From Leptolinea sp964397625 (GTDB lineage Bacteria; Chloroflexota; Anaerolineae; Anaerolineales; Anaerolineaceae): DNA of 64,000 nucleotides. Positions 61,369 to 64,000 of the stretch are shown one piece after another (position 1 is the first letter of the stretch; each line of letters opens with the position of its first letter). Location of the stretch: assembly GCA_964397625.1 (NCBI GenBank), contig CAYNJT010000001.1, forward strand, positions 62,001 to 126,000, read 5' to 3'. The notes beneath the pieces are model-generated. The model was not told the origin of the DNA. It saw only the letters and a list, made by a program, of their open reading frames with translations, and ran no database searches. Position numbers and translations under genes: made by a program.

Positions 61369-61551
61369 TCATTCATTCGCAATTTGGATATTGCTTTCCC
61401 GCATGGCCTCTTTCAGGATTGCCGGGACATTCGGGCCGACGCCACGCAGCCGGGCGACATCGCTTTCGCGGAACCGGACTAGATCATTGAGCTGGCGTAT
61501 TCCGGCACCTGCCAGCGCCCGTTGTGCCGGATTGGTCATAGGGAAGTTCAA
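61369..61551 (-). CDS. Small helix-hairpin-helix protein
   Basis: This protein of 60 residues is one helix-hairpin-helix unit: PAQRALAGAGIRQLNDLVRF, then ARLRGVGPNVPAILKEAM. The pattern resembles the C-terminal domain of RNA polymerase alpha and similar non-specific DNA-binding modules, and short free-standing copies are common in bacteria. The frame begins at TTG 61551 with a stop just upstream; ATG 61539 four codons later is also possible. Neither has a ribosome binding site. Confidence 0.6.
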   Translation of the reverse strand: MNFPMTNPAQRALAGAGIRQLNDLVRFRESDVARLRGVGPNVPAILKEAMRESNIQIANE

Positions 61552-61585
61552 AGGGTGCCGTCATGCGGGCTTTTCAACTTTCACT

Positions 61586-62119
61586 TCAATAATGCATGGC
61601 AGTCAGGTATTCATCCAATTGATCAAACGTACCGGCGAAACCCAGCCGCACATTTGGTAAATTTTCATTGAATGCTTTTAATTCTTCCTTTGACGCATTG
61701 TGGGGGTGGCTTTTCAACACCAGACGGGTCTGCTGGTTGGATTCAGAGAAAGTGATTACATTAAACACTTCCAACGGCCAGTTAGGGATGAGCGGATTAC
61801 GCATCACCTCGCCGGAGGCGTTGCAATAAGAGGTGATGAAGGCCATTTTTTCCGGAGGCGTGACTTCAATGAAAGAAAATTGCCCCCAGGTCTCACGGCC
61901 GGCAAGCGAGAGCAGACTATAAAGGAATGATCCACCGGGGCGCAGTTCCATGTTGGAGATGGTCATCAGGTAATCACGCGGACCCCACCACTGCATCAGG
62001 CGTTCCGGTTCCGTCCAGGCCTGCCAGACCAGGTCCCGCGGGGAGCTGAAGACTCGCACAATAACCAGTTCGCCAGCGATGGGAACCGTATCTTCAATAT
62101 TGTCCTTCTGAACTGTCAT
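61586..62119 (-). CDS. SRPBCC/AHSA1-type protein
   Basis: The 177-residue protein has the START-like AHSA1 pattern: ELVIVRVFSSPRDLVWQAWTEPERLMQWWGPRDY near the start, GGSFLYSLLSLAGRETWGQFSFIEVTPPEKMAFIT in the middle, TRLVLKSHP and the C-terminal helix LGFAGTFDQLDEYL. These proteins form a hydrophobic pocket; many act as accessory proteins next to ArsR regulators, but none adjoins here. GGAGGCGGC precedes the ATG. Confidence 0.85.
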   Translation of the reverse strand: MTVQKDNIEDTVPIAGELVIVRVFSSPRDLVWQAWTEPERLMQWWGPRDYLMTISNMELRPGGSFLYSLLSLAGRETWGQFSFIEVTPPEKMAFITSYCNASGEVMRNPLIPNWPLEVFNVITFSESNQQTRLVLKSHPHNASKEELKAFNENLPNVRLGFAGTFDQLDEYLTAMHY

Positions 62120-62220
62120 GCCGCCTCCAACATGTCATCCAAGTTGCTTCTATTATGACGGATAAATCATGAATGGCAATACATGTACAGGGTGAATAAC
62201 GGAAAAGCGCGCGATCCCGG

Positions 62221-63057
62221 TCAGCAATTCAGCCAATCGATCTGTTGCGAGGTATTGAATCGCCGGCGCATCACATCAATGGATTGAGGATTGTTATCGA
62301 TCAGAATGAATTTGCGGTCCAACTCAAGGCAGGCGGCGCCGGTGGTGCCGCTGCCGGCAAAGAAGTCCAAAACCGTATCGCCCGGATTTGACGAGGCGGT
62401 GATGATGCGCCGCAAGACCCCCAGCGGTTTCTGGGTGGGGTAACCGGTTTTTTCCTTCCCGTTTGTCGGGACGATGGTATGCCACCAGGTATCGGTTGGC
62501 AGCTTGCCGCGGGCGGCTTTATCTTCACCCACCAGGCCAGGCGCCATATATGGGATGCGGTCGATGGCATCGCGGTTGAAGGTGTAGTGCTTTGGGTCTT
62601 TGACATATAGCAGGATGTTGTCATGTTTGGCCGGCCAACGGTCTTTGGGTCGGCCTCCGTAGTCATACGCCCAGATAATCTCATTGAGAAAGCATTCCCG
62701 CCCGAAGATGGTATCCAGCAGGATTTTGCAGTAATGCACTTCGCGGTAGTCGATGTGGAAATACAGGCTGGCAGTGGGTTTGAGCAGCCGATAGGCTTCC
62801 TCCAGCCGCGGTTCAAGGAAGGCTAGGTAATCGTCAAAGATATCGGCATAACCTTTGGAGCCCAGCTTGACCGTTTCATAGCGCCGGCCGCCGAAACCGG
62901 TGCGATCGCCATCAGCGCTGCGTTCCGTACGGATCTGTGTGCGAGCCTGAGTCTTGCCTGTGTTGAACGGCGGATCGATGTAGATCAGGTCAACCGAGGC
63001 ATCAGGCAGGGATTGCAGGATGGGGAGGTTATCGCCAAAGTAGATGCGGTTGGTCAC
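62221..63057 (-). CDS. DNA methyltransferase, beta class (N6-adenine or N4-cytosine)
   Basis: The 278-residue enzyme has motif IV DPPF (residues 28-31, YIDPPFNTG) near the N-terminus and motif I VLDFFAGSGTTG near residue 238, the order that defines the beta class. Between lie LYFHIDYREVHYCKILLD and WAYDYGGRPKDRWPAKHDNILLY. DPPF allows either adenine-N6 or cytosine-N4 as target. The start is GTG 63057, overlapping the stop of the membrane protein gene (GTGA). No restriction endonuclease is visible beside it; it may be an orphan, or its partner may lie in a gap. Confidence 0.88.
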   Translation of the reverse strand: MTNRIYFGDNLPILQSLPDASVDLIYIDPPFNTGKTQARTQIRTERSADGDRTGFGGRRYETVKLGSKGYADIFDDYLAFLEPRLEEAYRLLKPTASLYFHIDYREVHYCKILLDTIFGRECFLNEIIWAYDYGGRPKDRWPAKHDNILLYVKDPKHYTFNRDAIDRIPYMAPGLVGEDKAARGKLPTDTWWHTIVPTNGKEKTGYPTQKPLGVLRRIITASSNPGDTVLDFFAGSGTTGAACLELDRKFILIDNNPQSIDVMRRRFNTSQQIDWLNC

Positions 63058-63746
63058 AGAGGAATTTTAACAGGATTTCTTTTCAAAAATGCCAATGTCA
63101 GGGGGAACAGCGCCAGCAGGAATAAAATCCCTCCGACAAAAGAACCCAGCCTTATCCAGGTGTTTTGTGAAACAATTCCGACAAATCCAATAATACATAC
63201 GATACCATTCAACCCGAGCAAAATACCTGCCGTTCGCAGAAAGCCCCGGTACTTAAGCATGAGATAGCCATAAACGATGGAAGGAATTCCCAACAATGCA
63301 TAAGCCAGATTATTAACCATAGCCACGGCTGAGTCTGGCCAGATTTGAATCAATTCGCGCACAAGCAATGGGATGGCAGCCTGATACTCAGGGATGGATT
63401 GCATTTTCAGTAATTGCGGTAAAACGGTGATCTGTGATAGATAAACGATCAGGTTCAACGTTCCGTAGATTGGAACGAATGTGTTGCCAATGGCAGCCAG
63501 TTGTGGAGAATCGGATTTGAAGATTTGATAGAGCAAGGAAAACAGAATTACCACACTCAATGTGACCAGAACAACATTGATATAGGATATTGTACGTAAA
63601 AGACTGTCCGCTTTCACAAAAGCCAGAATTTTTTCATACGTATCGAGTGTTCCAGCCTGTACCATGCTGGCTATGAAGAAAGCCAGCCAGAGAATGGTGA
63701 ACAACAGACAGAGCAAGGATATTATTCCGGTTATTTTTGTCTTCAT
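63054..63746 (-). CDS. Six-helix membrane protein, unknown (DUF4386-like)
   Basis: The 230-residue protein has six membrane helices and a layout like DUF4386 proteins: helix 1 (GIISLLCLLFTILWLAFFIA), helix 2 with SYINVVLVTLSVVILFSLLY, a loop with IGNTFVPIYGTLNLIVYL, and closing GILFLLALFPLTLAFL. No catalytic motif is seen. AGGA precedes the ATG. It overlaps the methyltransferase start by four bases, so they are co-translated, although a link in function is not evident. Confidence 0.65.
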   Translation of the reverse strand: MKTKITGIISLLCLLFTILWLAFFIASMVQAGTLDTYEKILAFVKADSLLRTISYINVVLVTLSVVILFSLLYQIFKSDSPQLAAIGNTFVPIYGTLNLIVYLSQITVLPQLLKMQSIPEYQAAIPLLVRELIQIWPDSAVAMVNNLAYALLGIPSIVYGYLMLKYRGFLRTAGILLGLNGIVCIIGFVGIVSQNTWIRLGSFVGGILFLLALFPLTLAFLKRNPVKIPL

Positions 63747-63818
63747 AACGAATCCTGTGGATACTGGTTAATACACAATATCTATACGGATATTGGGTTT
63801 AGGTTGTTGCGTATTGGT

Positions 63819-63877
63819 CTAAATCAGGTGGATCGATGCGTCAAGCAGGGTACGCAGGAAGGGGAGGTAGTCGCCTA
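63819..63877 (-). pseudogene. Remnant of a second methyltransferase N-terminus, cut by the gap
   Basis: On the minus strand the end of the contig reads DYLPFLRTLLDASIHLI followed by TAG. It aligns without gaps to residues 9-25 of the neighbouring methyltransferase (DNLPILQSLPDASVDLI), and the stop falls where that enzyme continues with Tyr and the catalytic DPPF. The similarity ends there. It is a truncated, dead copy or a short related segment; the upstream part is hidden in the gap. Confidence 0.5.
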
Positions 63878-63977
63878 NNNNNNNNNNNNNNNNNNNNNNN
63901 NNNNNNNNNNNNNNNNNNNNNNNNNNNNNNNNNNNNNNNNNNNNNNNNNNNNNNNNNNNNNNNNNNNNNNNNNNNNN
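63878..63977. other. Assembly gap (100 N)
   Basis: Exactly 100 N join the last contig. Only 23 bases follow (63978-64000), in which nothing can be identified. Confidence 1.
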
Positions 63978-64000
63978 TGATCGGGCAATTTTTCCCCGAC

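Overview
The window is a bacterial scaffold made of three contigs joined by two 100-N gaps (60907-61006 and 63878-63977). Gene content suggests Chloroflexota, most likely class Anaerolineae. The pointers are a short archaeal-type AspRS, a membrane protein built of DUF5671-like repeats, several YfhO/GT-C envelope glycosyltransferases, a stand-alone B12-binding mutase domain with MeaB, and a chelatase gene of the joined I/D type. This placement is inference; no marker gene was compared. Coding density is very high and no gene-free stretch exceeds 300 bases. I saw no rRNA, tRNA, insertion sequence or CRISPR array.

Layout. 1-5.8 kb: the tail of a probable cytochrome c biogenesis operon (ccmC end, ccmD), a GNAT acetyltransferase, an MFS exporter with its ArsR-type regulator and a palindromic operator, a secreted protein with four internal repeats, and a lipoprotein. 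6-12 kb: alpha-glucan phosphorylase, a UPF0316 membrane protein, an NfeD-type membrane protease and DnaK. 12-27 kb: a YfhO-like membrane protein, a C39-like peptidase with TPRs, SbcD / CorC-like / SbcC, two GT4 glycosyltransferases, a DinB-like protein and a GT-C enzyme. 27-38 kb: a GlsB-family protein, PolX with PHP domain, BirA, GyrA, a zinc-ribbon protein, a GT-C-like membrane protein and the DUF5671-like repeat protein. 38-43 kb: Xpt diverging from Maf, a penicillin-binding protein and RsgA. 43-49.4 kb: a complete peptide ABC transporter in the order D-F-A-B-C. 49.4-52.5 kb: a sugar-type binding protein, a cyclic-nucleotide-binding-fold protein, a NifU-like protein and a YbjN-like protein. 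52.5-58.6 kb, minus strand: one tight seven-gene run (B12-binding mutase domain, MeaB, AspRS, GNAT, Prs, MutM, proline-rich membrane protein). 58.8-60.9 kb: a Mg/Co-chelatase gene split by a -1 frameshift. 61-63.9 kb: CBS, HhH, AHSA1-like, a DNA methyltransferase, a membrane protein, and a methyltransferase remnant at the gap.

The most interesting point is the chelatase. The AAA+ part ends in the slippery heptamer A_AAA_AAG directly followed by TAA, and the linker plus VWA part continues in the -1 frame with no good start of its own. One gene could therefore yield both a short I-like subunit and a 696-residue I-D protein. It diverges from the B12-dependent mutase genes, which fits a role in cobalt insertion. 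Two other points stand out: PolX appears to have lost its third catalytic aspartate (Gln241), and several genes carry a TATAAT box 6-7 nt before the start codon with no ribosome binding site, which indicates leaderless mRNAs.
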